Source: Dipteris shenzhenensis (Eukaryota; Polypodiophyta; Polypodiopsida; Gleicheniales). Taken from it: 64,000 nucleotides of DNA. Below the pieces are notes generated by a model. The model made no database searches. It was not told where the DNA came from and saw only the letters and a program-made list of their open reading frames with translations. The translations under genes were made by a program, and so were the position numbers. The stretch's first letter is position 1; each line of letters begins with the position of its first letter. The stretch lies in NCBI GenBank assembly GCA_047967505.1, contig CM106540.1; one strand, given 5' to 3'. Positions 43,487 through 53,475 of this stretch are shown piece by piece.

Positions 43487-44275
43487 CTATCCTGTGACCA
43501 TATCTATTTCGAGGGATGTGGATCCCAGGGGCAATCGAACTTCATTAGTTGACCAATCTTGAATGGCCTTTGTGGAACGCAACCATGGTCTACCAAGAAG
43601 TAGAGGGTAAGTCTGTTCATTTTCTGTCATATCAGGGACAACAAAATTGGAGAGAAAAGTTACTCCTCCAATCTTCATGTGAACACCTTTGACTGCACCC
43701 ATTGGTTTTACTCTACATTGATCAGCCATGTGTACTTGAAAGTGAACATCACTTGTCAACTTCAACCCCAGTTTTTGGAGTGTACCTTTCGGCATAATGT
43801 TCACAGCCGCCCCACCATCAAGGAAGTCGTCCATCAGCTCCACTCCATGGATCTCCATGGTGAGCTTGGGACTTTGTTCACAAGTGAGGGCAGCATAGGC
43901 AGAGAAGTGGTTTTGTGTAGACCCATGCTGAGTTGGTAATGTCTCTGGTATTGGCTCACTCGAAGTAGATCCCTTCTGTCGACCTCTTGGGAGGCGGTTA
44001 AGAAATGTGATGGTCTGATGCTTGATTTGGGAAGACAATAGACACAGTTGTTGTAGAGTGAGGTTGGGCTTGAAACTCATAAGATCTTCCAATAGGGAGT
44101 AGTGGTGGACGCTATTATTGGCCTTCTGCAACCTCATCCTCATAGCCTCTAGCTGAGGGTCGAAGCTTAGACGAGGATGCGGATGTACGTTTGAACTCTG
44201 AGTCATTGTCTCCCGTGGTTTCTCTTCGGGAGTCCCGATGGGGCTGTAATGAGTGTCGGTGCTCCAGAGGAGCAT
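43487..44275 (-). pseudogene. gypsy-3 protease region
   Basis: The retropepsin-like core lies in the last 130 codons: MDDFLDGGAAVNIMP carries the Asp (Asp-Gly-Gly instead of Asp-Ser/Thr-Gly), and YPLLLGRPWLRS carries the second conserved strand. Upstream is a DPQLEAMRMRLQ segment. The protease would process the polyprotein. A frameshift near 43480 separates it from the linker frame, and another near 44200 from the Ser/Pro-rich part. Confidence 0.82.
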
Positions 44276-44952
44276 ATGTGGAGGGTCTCAGTCTTGCAGA
44301 GGGAAAGGGTGAGAACATAGAAGATGTGGGGGTTAAAGAGGATGGGAGAGCATTTGGAAAGGAGAGGGACGGAGTTGAAGTCATGGTTGAGTAGGCAGTA
44401 GGGAAGGAAGGAGGTGGTGGAAAAGGCAGCACCGGTGTGGATGGAAAGGGAGATGAAACCATCATGGCAAGTAAAGGCATGGCCAGAGCAAAAGTACCCC
44501 CAAGTGGGATAGATGTAGAGGAAAGATTAGCTAGTAGCCTGGAGCTATGTCCAGCAGAGGTCGAGGCAGAAGCAGATAGAGTCACCACTCCAGTAGAAGA
44601 GGTGGTTGATGAAGACATCGTTGCAAGAGGAAGAGAGGGGCTGCCTCGACCTTGATGAGTCCCTGAGGAGCCCTCGTCCTTAGTACCCTCTTCTTTCACC
44701 TAGTTCTCCGCTTTGCACTTCTTCTTCTCCGGAGTTCGGATCTGACCACCAGGGTTCCCATTGATCCAAGTCAATGAGAGTGTCGATGAAGTTACTTGCT
44801 TTGGCTACTACTCCAATGGGCTCACTTTGTGCTGAAGTTGAGGACTTCGCTAACTTACGTCGCACGTAATGCTTCTTGTACCGAGTTTGGTCTGCTAGCA
44901 GTTTTTTCTCCATTCTCCTCAAGTACCTCCTAGTTCTCTCACTAGCTCCTTC
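44115..44952 (-). pseudogene. gypsy-3 N-terminal region (left of LINE insertion)
   Basis: 44680-44922 encodes a basic segment (RRMEKKLLADQTRYKKHYVRR) followed by a Trp/acidic stretch. 44115-44699 is Ser/Thr/Pro/Ala-rich and low complexity. No CCHC knuckle or known gag core is evident, so it may be a diverged gag or a spacer. The start codon lies on the far side of the LINE at 51663. Confidence 0.55.
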
Positions 44953-44966
44953 AAATGTTTCAGAAC
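44953..44966 (+). repeat. Left TSD of LINE-1 insertion
   Basis: aaatgtttcagaac, identical to 51640-51653. The target sequence belongs to the gypsy-3 reading frame. Confidence 0.95.
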
Positions 44967-45651
44967 GAAAGAGTATGAAGCACTGAACTGAGCTGCTGCT
45001 CCTCCCCGTTCCCCTGCTGCTCCCCCTCCCTCAGCCCGTCTCTCTCCCCCCTCAGCCTGTCCCTAGCCCCTCCCTGCTGCTCCCCCCCCTCCCCCCCTGC
45101 TGCTCCGCCCCCTCCCCCTGCCTGTCCCTCGCTCCCTCCCTCTGCTCCCTGCTTCCGCCCCCTCCCCCCTGCTGTCCCGCCCCCTCTCCCTGCCTCCGTC
45201 CCCTCCCCCCTGCTGCTCCGCCCCCTCTCCCTGCCTCCGTCCCCTCCCCCCTGCTGCTCCGCCCCCTCTCCCTGCCTCCGCCCCTCCCCCCCTGCTGCTC
45301 CCCCTCTCCCCCCTGCCTCCGCCCCTTCCCCCCTGCTGCTCCGCTCCCTCTCCCTGCCTCCGCCCCCTCCCCCTTGCTGTCCCGCCCCCTCCCCTGCTGT
45401 CCCGCCCCCTCCCTGCTTGCTCTCCCGCCCCCTCTCTTCCTCTCACTCCTCCCTTTCTTCTCCTCTCCTTTCCCCTCCCTCCCTCTCAGCTTGCCCCTCT
45501 CCCCTCTCAGCCCCAGCCCCTCTCCTCCTTCCCTCCCCTTCCCCCCTGCTTCCTCCTAGCCTCCTTTCCCCTCCCTTGCCCCTCGCAGCTTTTTTGGAAC
45601 GGAAGGAGCTTTTTTTTTCTGTTCGAGTCGGCCTCCTCACCTTGATTGGCG
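44967..45651 (+). promoter_or_regulatory. LINE-1 C-rich 5' UTR with ~41-bp tandem repeats
   Basis: About 685 bp before the ORF1 ATG, dominated by C with interspersed CT and GCTGCT. Within 45200-45340 a unit of about 41 bp (tgctgctccgccccctctcc, then ctgcctccgtcccctccccc) recurs at 45211, 45252 and 45293. It is probably the LINE's internal promoter region, since LINE promoters must lie inside the transcript. ORFs on either strand here are compositional. Confidence 0.7.
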
Positions 45652-47196
45652 ATGGATTCCCCGTCAGCCAATCCTACTCCATCTCCACCGGCCGCGAAAA
45701 CTATCACTTTCTCTAAAGACGAGTTGCAGCAGCTCAAGAAGGATGTAGAGATTGAGTGCTCTACCACTTTGCTAGCACGCATCTTCGGGTCTCACCCTTC
45801 CAGATCCCAAGCCAGAGACTGGATGCTTGCGGCTCTCCCCCTAGACCTCGCTCCTCGATTGGTAGATGTTCGCCTTCTGGGACGAGGTTTTTTCCAGGTT
45901 GTTTTTGACACTCCAGAGGCTGCGAGCACTGTGCTCAAGGCCGAGTTTTTACACCTGGGACACAGGAAGATCGTCTTTGAAGCCTTTCACCTTGGTTTCG
46001 ACCCAGTTGAGGTAGATAAGAAATTCTTCTCGCTCTTCATCAGGTTCCCCGGGCTTCCCCAGGTTTACCATCGACTTCTTTCTGTTATTGGGGAGCATTT
46101 TGGCGCAGTTGCTGAGATCCCACCCCTCCCTGGGTTGCCATTGACTGCAGCAGAGGCAACCAAGGCTGATGGGGTTCCTAGAGTTAGGGTCCTTTGCAAG
46201 GATCCTAACCTCGAGATGGACCACGTCATGATACAGCGCCCGGATGGTTCCTTTTTTCGCCAGAGAGTGGAGATTTCAGGCAGGCAGGACCAGTGCAGGA
46301 TTTGCAGGACCTCGGGACACTTTGCCAGGGATTGTCCCAAGAAGAAGAAAAGGCCTAAGAAGCCCTCTGGTACAGCTACCGCCTCAGGGCATCGACAGGG
46401 GGGACAGGGGGGATTAGACCCGGCACTTGCCCCTCGACCTCGACAGAGGGGTGGTACAGGTCCAGCTCCTGCTCCTCGTTCTTCACGTGGCGGTCCTGCT
46501 CAGTCAGGTGGTGGTACAGGTCCAGTACCTATTCCTCGGCCTCGTCAGGGGGGTGGTACAGGTCCTTCACCTGCTCCTCGACCCCCACCTCCCTCAGGCA
46601 CACGCGACGCTTTACAGTGGGTTCCAGTACGTGTGCAGGTCCCTCCTTCAGTTCACGAGGGTACCTTAGTAGACTCTGCTTCACCTCGAGCTGTCCTTCC
46701 TGTCTCACCTTGCACAGTCCGAGACGCTGAAGCTTCGACCTCCTCCCCAGTTGCAGCTTCTTTCTTAGATCCAGCACTGCCAGATGTTCCTCTTGAGGAC
46801 GGAGAGATTTCCGCGGCTGGGCAGACACCGGGTAGAGAGCCTTCCTCACTCCCTCCCTTGGACAGGGGGAAGGGGATAGCTTACACTGTTGATCCTCTTC
46901 CCTCACAAGGGATCCTTCGTACTCCGGTGTCTGGATTGCTCCACAGGAACTCGTTTTCAGCCTTGGCAGAGAGTTCAGATTTCCCAGAGGAGGAGTTTGT
47001 GCCCGCTACTTTTGGGGAGCCAGTGGTTGGATTTCCTATTGACAGGGCTTCTTCTTCAGGTGCCAGGATTCTTTCCCCTATTGACTTTCCTCCACTGGGT
47101 TCCTTCCCTCCTTCCAGGAGGTCTTCCCCTATTGAGGGGTTTGTTTCCGCCACTAGGTCGGGTAAGGTGTTCCACTCTACATCCTCCCGTCGATGA
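45652..47196 (+). CDS. LINE-1 ORF1, putative RNA-binding protein with CCHC knuckle
   Basis: The first ATG in the frame is at 45652 (MDSPSANPTPSPP), giving about 514 codons. An N-terminal globular domain (residues ~20-190) resembles the DUF4283 region of plant LINE ORF1 proteins (SQARDWMLAALP, LGRGFFQVVF, RFPGLPQVYH). It ends with a CCHC knuckle CRICRTSGHFARDC near residues 215-230 and a Lys-rich patch. The C-terminal half is Pro/Gly/Ser-rich with a repeated GGGTGP... APRP word. The frame is intact. Its TGA (47194-47196) overlaps the ATG of ORF2. The presumed role is binding LINE RNA. Confidence 0.9.
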   Translation: MDSPSANPTPSPPAAKTITFSKDELQQLKKDVEIECSTTLLARIFGSHPSRSQARDWMLAALPLDLAPRLVDVRLLGRGFFQVVFDTPEAASTVLKAEFLHLGHRKIVFEAFHLGFDPVEVDKKFFSLFIRFPGLPQVYHRLLSVIGEHFGAVAEIPPLPGLPLTAAEATKADGVPRVRVLCKDPNLEMDHVMIQRPDGSFFRQRVEISGRQDQCRICRTSGHFARDCPKKKKRPKKPSGTATASGHRQGGQGGLDPALAPRPRQRGGTGPAPAPRSSRGGPAQSGGGTGPVPIPRPRQGGGTGPSPAPRPPPPSGTRDALQWVPVRVQVPPSVHEGTLVDSASPRAVLPVSPCTVRDAEASTSSPVAASFLDPALPDVPLEDGEISAAGQTPGREPSSLPPLDRGKGIAYTVDPLPSQGILRTPVSGLLHRNSFSALAESSDFPEEEFVPATFGEPVVGFPIDRASSSGARILSPIDFPPLGSFPPSRRSSPIEGFVSATRSGKVFHSTSSRR

Positions 47197-50100
47197 GGAT
47201 TATCAGTTGGAACATACAGGGCCTAGGTGGCGTCCCACATCGCCGCCGTAGACATCTGATCCGGGATCAGCTTCATCCAGGTGTTACTGGGGGTCCCATT
47301 GATATATTATTTATTCAAGAGCACAAGCTGGATTATAGAGATTGTGCCAAGTCAGGCAAGTTGCTTTCAGGACATACTTTTTGGTCGCCTGCATTGGGCA
47401 CTAGGGGAGGCACTTCTATTTCAGTTTTGCAGTCGGTTCTCCCCTTAGTTGTTGGGCACGGAGTCATTATCCCCTCTAGAGCTCAGTGGATTATTCTTTT
47501 GATTGGAGGGCGTAAGGTTGGCTTCCTCAACCTATATGCCTCCAACATTAGATGGGAACGTGTCCTTATGTGGAAGACTTTGCTCTCCTGGGCCCCCATT
47601 GTGGATTCTTGGGTGATTGGAGGTGACTTTAACATGGTCGAGTTACCTTCAGACCAAAAAGGGGGTAGAGAAGGCGGACTTCACTCTTTGGAGAGAGCAG
47701 CTTGGGATGCCTTCCTTTTCCATTTCTGTGGCAGAGATACTTGGTGTGATGATGCCTTTCTTATTCAGCCACAGTCCCTCCTGTTCTCTTGGTCGAACAG
47801 GAGGCAACAGATGCCTATTCATGCACGCATTGACAGATTTTATGTAGATGACTGGGCACTAGACAGAGGTGGATCGGTATGCATTGCTGCGGGGGTTTCC
47901 ACCTCAGACCATTTCCCTGTTGTTCTGGCTATCTCAGAGCCTCACTTGAGAGGCCGATCTGCCAGCATCAGGATTCCAGATGCCTTTTACACAGAGGAGG
48001 ACCTTACAGAGGCAGCCCTACGGATATGGTTTGCTCATGTCCAGGGAGGGCAGCCACATCCTTCACATTTAGTTGCTGCCCTCTCTGGTATTAGCGACTT
48101 TTACTGCTCAGTTGCTTCTACCAGGAGACGAGATATTCTCAGACGTGAGATTGGTGTTCGCCAGCAGTTAGCAGCTTTGCAGAGGGAAGAGCAGAAACGG
48201 CCTTCAGATGCTTGGATTCAGGAGCGCCTTGCTGCAGCGAGGGCTCATCTGCAGTTATTGCTTGATCAGAGAGCAGAGTATGCCTTTCATGCACGGGAGT
48301 CCTTCTGGATTCAGATGGGTGGTAGAGTCAATAAACACTTCTTCTCTACTCTTGGCCCTAGACATAGTAGAGAGAGTGTATCTCAGCTTATTGACTCACA
48401 TGGGGTTTTACAGACAGAGCCAGATGACGTCTTACGCATAGCTTCAGATTTCTATGCCACCCTCCTTACTGCTGATCCTGAGACACACGATATAGAGGAT
48501 GCTAGACAGGCTATTTGGCAGAGTATCCCAGTGTTGGTGAATCCGGATATGCATGTTCTACTTGACGCACCTTTCACCAACACAGAGCTCAGGACTGCAC
48601 TTTCAGCCCTTCACAAGGGCAAGTGCCCAGGTTTAGATGGCCTCACCCCGTCTTTTTTCATTGCATTTTGGGATATGATTGGAGACTATATTACTTCAGC
48701 CATGCAGGCCATTTGGGACTCTGGCGAGATGCCTGAATCGCTTACAGAGGGCCTCATCCACCTTATCCCAAAAGGAGGTAGCAGAAATTTATTGTCCCAG
48801 TGGAGGCCTATCACACTTCTGGGGACTTGTTACAAGATTCTGGCCAAGGCTATCAGCCTCCGATTGCAGCCACTTCTCCCTGATCTTATCCACGACACTC
48901 AGACGGGATTTGTGCATGGCAGAAGTATTTTTGATAACATTTTTTCTTTCTGGGAAGCTTCAGAGTGGGCCATGCAGAGTGGCCAGAATCTTGCCATTCT
49001 ACTGTTGGATTTTGAAAAAGCTTATGACAGAGTAGATTGGAGTTTTTTGGAGGGCACCCTTCTACGCTTTGGATTCACTGATGTTTGGATCAGAGGTGTT
49101 TCCTCTTTGTACAGATCAGCCCATAGCCAGGTACTTATTGGTGGGGTAAGGGGTGAGAGATTTCAGATTTCGAGATCAGTCCGTCAGGGATGCCCCCTTG
49201 CTCCTTTCCTTTTTTTATTCGTGGCCGAAGCTATGAGCATCTATGTTAGATCTCAAGCTGACATCTTTGGGCTGAGACTTCCTATCAGAAGAGAAGAGGA
49301 GCTGCTTGACAGTGAGTTGGCTGATGACACAGCGATTTATTTGGATGCCTCTCCACAGACATTGACTTCTTTCAGGACAGCATTGGATTTATTTTGCTTG
49401 GCGGCAGGGGCGCAGATAAATTGGCATAAATCCAATGGCTTTTGGATCAGTGATGAGGACACTCCAGTTTGGGGACTTGACATAGGGTTCACTTGGGTTC
49501 AGAGGGGTGTGCCTATCAGGTATTTGGGCTGCCAGGTCGGCTTGGGTATTTCTACCACGCAGCAGTTTGCTCCCGTGTTGGAGAGCATCAGAAGGAAGCT
49601 TCTCTTTTGGAGCTCAGCCAAGCTGGATCTTGCCTCTAGAGTTGTGGTGGTCAACCAGGTCCTCTTGGCCACGGCCTGGTTTATTTGTTCATGTTGGTGC
49701 CGTTCTAGGGACTGCATCATTCAGCTCAGAAGACCGATCAGGAACTTTCTCTGGAGTGGGCTTGATGGCACAGCAGATGCCTTAGCCAGAGTGGCTTGGG
49801 AGACCCTCATCCTCCCTACACAGGATGGGGGTCTCAATATTATTGATCCAGATTTACAGTGCAGAGCCTTACTTTGCAAGTTAGTGGTGCGAGGACTTAT
49901 GCCAGGATAGGAACCGTGGAAGGACTTTCTTATCAGCAGCATACAGAGGTGCACACCTTCCTCAGGAGGAGACTGGATGAGCAGTGTTAGATGGATTTTC
50001 ACCTCAACACACCTCAGATCACCTTCATCCCCTCTCATGGTTGCCATTCTGAAAGCTTGGGCTAGTTTCAGAAGCTCTCTTTGGAGGATTCCTCCTTCCT

Positions 50101-51539
50101 CCCGGGAAGAGATTGATAGGCAGCCCATCATGTGGAACGACAGTATTTTAGATGATCGTGGCAGACCACTGGGTGCCTCACTCTACATGCAGTGGGCTAG
50201 GTGGGAGAGGGGACCTGCTTCTTCTTTGGGATCTTGGAAAGCCTTCCGTAGGCTTCCAGAGGAAACCAAGTCAAGGTTGACAGGACATCTCAGAGGGAGT
50301 GCAGGGAGGATCTTGCAGATTGAGTCAGCCCTTCCAGAGGCTTGGATAGACACAGTTGATATGCCTCTCACTACCTCCACTTGGGCAGGTACTTTCTCGA
50401 GAGGCGGGGTTCCACTTCAGGTCTTAGCCTTCCGAGGTGCACAGGAGGATGCTTTGGTTTTCAGTGTCCAGGATGGTGGCAGATTGCTCAGATCTACAGA
50501 TGATATATTGCTTGAGTCTGCTTTTCAGCCTATCAGGGTCGTAGGCCTTTTGATGCAGGGATCAGATTCAGAGTGGTTCTTAGACCCTGACCCCCAGTTA
50601 CTCTCCACCGGGTCTTGGAGACTTTGGCTCTATGGAGGAGTTCCCATCAGGTATTTACAGTGGGACCCTGGAGAGTGGGAGTGGATTGACGCGGGGCATC
50701 GAGAGAAGACCATCCCCTTCTTTCGTTACACGGTCAGTAATGCCAGGAGATTTCAGCTCAGTAGTAGAGGCTGGAGACCCTCCAGAGTTTCTCATTGGGA
50801 GACTTTTGGTATTACTGCGGATCAGCAGAGGTACTTCTGGAGGAGGCTCTGGAAATCCCACAGGAATAGAAAGATCACTATCTTCTTTTGGCTTTCTATT
50901 CATGGAGGGATTGCAGTGAACCTTTGGAGGTCCAGATTCGGAGCCGACCCTACTTGCCCTCGTTGCCTTTCTGCTTCGGAGTCTATTCAGCATTGCTTAT
51001 GGGATTGCAGACAGGCGAGATTGATTTGGATGGGGATTGCCAGGATCTTCAGTCACTTTGCCCATTCCCCACTCTTTATGACTTGGGGCTCGGTGGCTTG
51101 GCTTTTTCTTACAGGACCTCAGGTTTTCTATGAGGGACTTGACTCCTCCCGGGCCATTTCGGTTCGACGTCATCGGGTTGAGCTCTGCTCGTTGGATGTG
51201 GTTCCACACCGTCCTTTTACAGCTGTACATGCCTCTGTGGATACTTCTTGGGAGATTATAGCGAGCATAGCAGCCTGGCATATCTGGAGATCCAGATGCA
51301 CAGAGGCTATGGAGGGTACTCAGGTTCATCCCTCGCACACATTGGCTAGTATCTGGACAGACATCGTACACACTCTGATGGCCGTATGGACGGGTATGCA
51401 GGGGGACTCCCGTGCAGCCTCAGCTAGGAGGGCTTCTTTCTTCAGGGAATGGAAGCATTCTCCTTTCTTCTCTGAATCTACTACAGGGTTGAGATGGCAC
51501 TTTCAGCCTCAGCCTTGGTTTCTTTCCACCTCACTCTGA
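47193..51539 (+). pseudogene. LINE-1 ORF2: endonuclease, reverse transcriptase, zf-RVT
   Basis: One frame of 1448 codons interrupted only by TAG at 49908-49910. The N-terminal APE-type endonuclease shows SWNIQGL, IQEHKL, GGDFNMVE, RIDRFYV and TSDHFPVV. The RT runs from about residue 470 (PGLDGLTPSFFIAFWD), with the DTQTGFVHGRSIFDN block, LLLDFEKAYDRVDW, RSVRQGCPLAPF and the catalytic SELADDTAIYLD. A zf-RVT follows (CPRCLSASESIQHCLWDC). It nicks target DNA and primes reverse transcription there. The stop corresponds to CAG in the relative at 53322-64000, so a C-to-T change is likely. The start is the ATG overlapping the ORF1 stop. Confidence 0.93.
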
Positions 51540-51639
51540 GGGGGTTTTTTATTATCCTCATGATTTCATGATGTATTCCGCTTTGAGCTTGCTCTCGCGG
51601 GTTTTTGTTCTTACTTAATAGAAGTCTTTTTCATGAAAA
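51540..51639 (+). other. LINE-1 3' UTR and A tail
   Basis: About 100 bp, including a tcatgatttcatga palindromic stretch near 51559-51572 and a terminal tcatgaaaaa run. The TSD starts in the A run. Confidence 0.8.
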
Positions 51640-51653
51640 AAATGTTTCAGAAC
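51640..51653 (+). repeat. Right TSD of LINE-1 insertion
   Basis: aaatgtttcagaac, identical to 44953-44966. Confidence 0.95.
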
Positions 51654-52430
51654 TACTCGGCATAAGACCTCTCTCTAGGACCCTGGATCACCACTTCACT
51701 TGTGCTACTCAACACCAGCAGCGTCCCACCGTGATTGCCATAAACTGTCTAAGGGGTGGGGTTCCTATCCTTCCGGAGGTGTTACCGGAGGCCAAAGGCC
51801 ACTGGCATGAGAAGCATGAGTGTTGCAATGCTCTAATGCAATGGATCGCACAGAGTGCACCATGCAGTGGTGTGCGAGTGCCGTATGCTATACTGCAGTG
51901 AACGATGACGTACGAGTGCACTATGCTAAATGACAATCACTTGAGAACTCCACAGCATAAGGAGAATAAGAAAATCCGTCATACACTAGTGATCAATCCC
52001 CATATCCGGAAAGAGACAAGAAGAATGAGAAAGTGACCAAGATGGCCAAAGTACATATCACTGGACCAGTGTCTCCAGGTCACAAGTCGCAAGTCACAAG
52101 AACACACAGTCTATCCCCATAGTAGACAGAGGGTACACACAAGTCTCTCCACACTCTCTCCTTGGTGAGCTCGTAGCTCCAGCCTCTATCTCGCCTCACA
52201 CTCTCGTTTCTTCGGCTCCAGTGTCGAATGCTTGCTGAATGCCCAATACCTCCTCTTCCCCCTTCGCCTTCATTCTCATCCCCGCCTTGGAGGGTCCCTT
52301 CTTCGTTGAGAATCTCCCCCTTTCTTCCTATTGGTCATCTTCTTATCTCCTTAGCTGTTGAGGATAGCCGTTGTGCCGTTGGCTCTCTTGATGGCTACGG
52401 TGACTTCCTGACTCCCGCCAGCCTCTTGTA
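51654..52430 (-). other. gypsy-3 start codon, leader and probable LTR remnant
   Basis: The minus strand has ATG at 51663 (MPSSSETFEG...), which reads straight on into 44966 when the LINE and one TSD copy are ignored. Beyond it are about 770 bp of non-coding DNA expected to contain leader, primer site and LTR. I could not identify their boundaries. Confidence 0.55.
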
Positions 52431-52569
52431 AGCAGGATGGTGTAAATTCTCCATGTGCAGGTGAGCTGGATCACCGCACCACTAAACCATTGAACCACTG
52501 TGTAACTGTAAATACTTCTGACTGCTCCATGTGCTAAGCTCACTCTCCATGTGCGCAGCTCTCCATGAG

Positions 52570-52760
52570 ATCGCCTTGGGCATGATACTCCTGGTTGACC
52601 TGTGGTTGACATGTTTCGATGCATGGTTGCCTCAGATAGTACTCCTAGATGAACCCATGTGGTCAACTCCTCGTGTCGTGTGGTTGACTTGTGTTGATAC
52701 ATGGTCAACATGTGGTCAACACTTGTCGTCATGTGGTCAACGCCTGTTGTCATGTGGTTA
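52570..52760 (+). repeat. Short degenerate repeats around ggtcaac
   Basis: The words tgtggt(c/t)aac or tggttgac recur about eight times, close before an LTR fragment. They may be part of the LTR U3 region. Confidence 0.6.
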
Positions 52761-52783
52761 GGAGTGTTTCTATTGTAACACCC

Positions 52784-52978
52784 TATAAATAGGGCCCCCT
52801 CCCTCCCTTGTTTCTCATTTCAGTGCACACTTGTGCAGCCACCAGTGGAGGGTTTTTTTCCAGCAGTTGAGGAGGTTTTTCCCGAGATCCTGTGCAGTCT
52901 CTCTTGTTCTTTGGTTTTCTCTTGTGAGTGTTTGCTGTTTTCTCTCCATCATCGCTCCGCACCGCTGCATTTCTCACA
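52784..52978 (+). repeat. copia LTR 3' fragment (same family as 31901-32095)
   Basis: 195 bp from the TATA box (tataaat) to the ttctcaca end, aligned without net length change to 31901-32095. No primer site follows, so it is a solo or 3' LTR. The left end was not fixed. Confidence 0.85.
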
Positions 52979-53321
52979 ATAGCCTACCGACATTCTTAAG
53001 ACAACATTATGTCCTCAGTTTCAGTTGTATTGCAATTGTTTTGTTAACGTGAAGTATCTTTTGGGACTGTTATGATAGCAGATGGTACCATGATAATATA
53101 TATGTAGCTGTTAAAGCTTAATACAAAAAAATTTGTTTGCCCAAAAAAGGAAAAGACTCTAATAGATGAATGCTGCTTAAGTTCAAAAAATGCAGAATTT
53201 CTCCAAGTGCTTACAACCAAAGTCAGGAAATTCTTGTTTTGTTAGGAACATGATAATATGGTTGGTGTAAGTTTTAATGCCCCGACATCTTTTTACTTGA
53301 TGTATGTTGAATTTTGTATTC
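52979..53321. other. Non-coding spacer
   Basis: AT-rich DNA between the LTR fragment and the LINE-2 A tail. No gene visible. Confidence 0.5.
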
Positions 53322-53475
53322 TTTTTTTTTTCCATGAAAAAGACTTCTATTAAGTAAGAACAAAAACCCATGAGAGCAAGCTCAAAGCGGAATACATCAT
53401 GAAATCATGAGGATAAATAAAAAACCCCTCAGAGTGAGGTGGAAAAAAGCCAAGGCTGAGGCTGAAAGTGCCATC

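Larger units (their letters stand above)
44967..51639 (+). mobile_element. Near-complete L1-clade LINE (LINE-1)
   Basis: 6.7-kb non-LTR retrotransposon with a C-rich 5' leader, ORF1, an overlapping ORF2 and a short 3' UTR ending in an A run, flanked by a 14-bp TSD. ORF1 is intact and ORF2 has one internal stop. Insertion into gypsy-3 shows that the gypsy was present first. The same family recurs at 53322-64000. Confidence 0.96.
39490..51663 (-). mobile_element. Large Ty3/gypsy element (gypsy-3), split by a LINE
   Basis: Minus-strand polyprotein relic. It runs from a start at 51663 through an N-terminal region, protease, long acidic linker, RT, RNase H and integrase to the stop at 39499. A LINE (44967-51639) sits inside it. 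The integrase ends without a chromodomain. The purine-rich block at 35675-39480 occupies the 3' untranslated position. LTRs were not delimited on either side; 51664-52430 presumably holds the 5' leader and LTR. Confidence 0.88.

Noticed and set aside
45063-45640. Gly/Arg-rich minus-strand ORFs in the LINE-1 leader
   Set aside because: Low-complexity complement of the C-rich repeats, open in several frames.
45646-45651. Start of LINE-1 ORF1 six bases before the ATG
   Set aside because: That codon is TTG; 45652 is the first ATG and gives the expected protein.
52364-52983. TSD of the LTR fragment using atagc at 52364 and 52979
   Set aside because: The left copy is not followed by a TG LTR start, so the pairing is probably chance.
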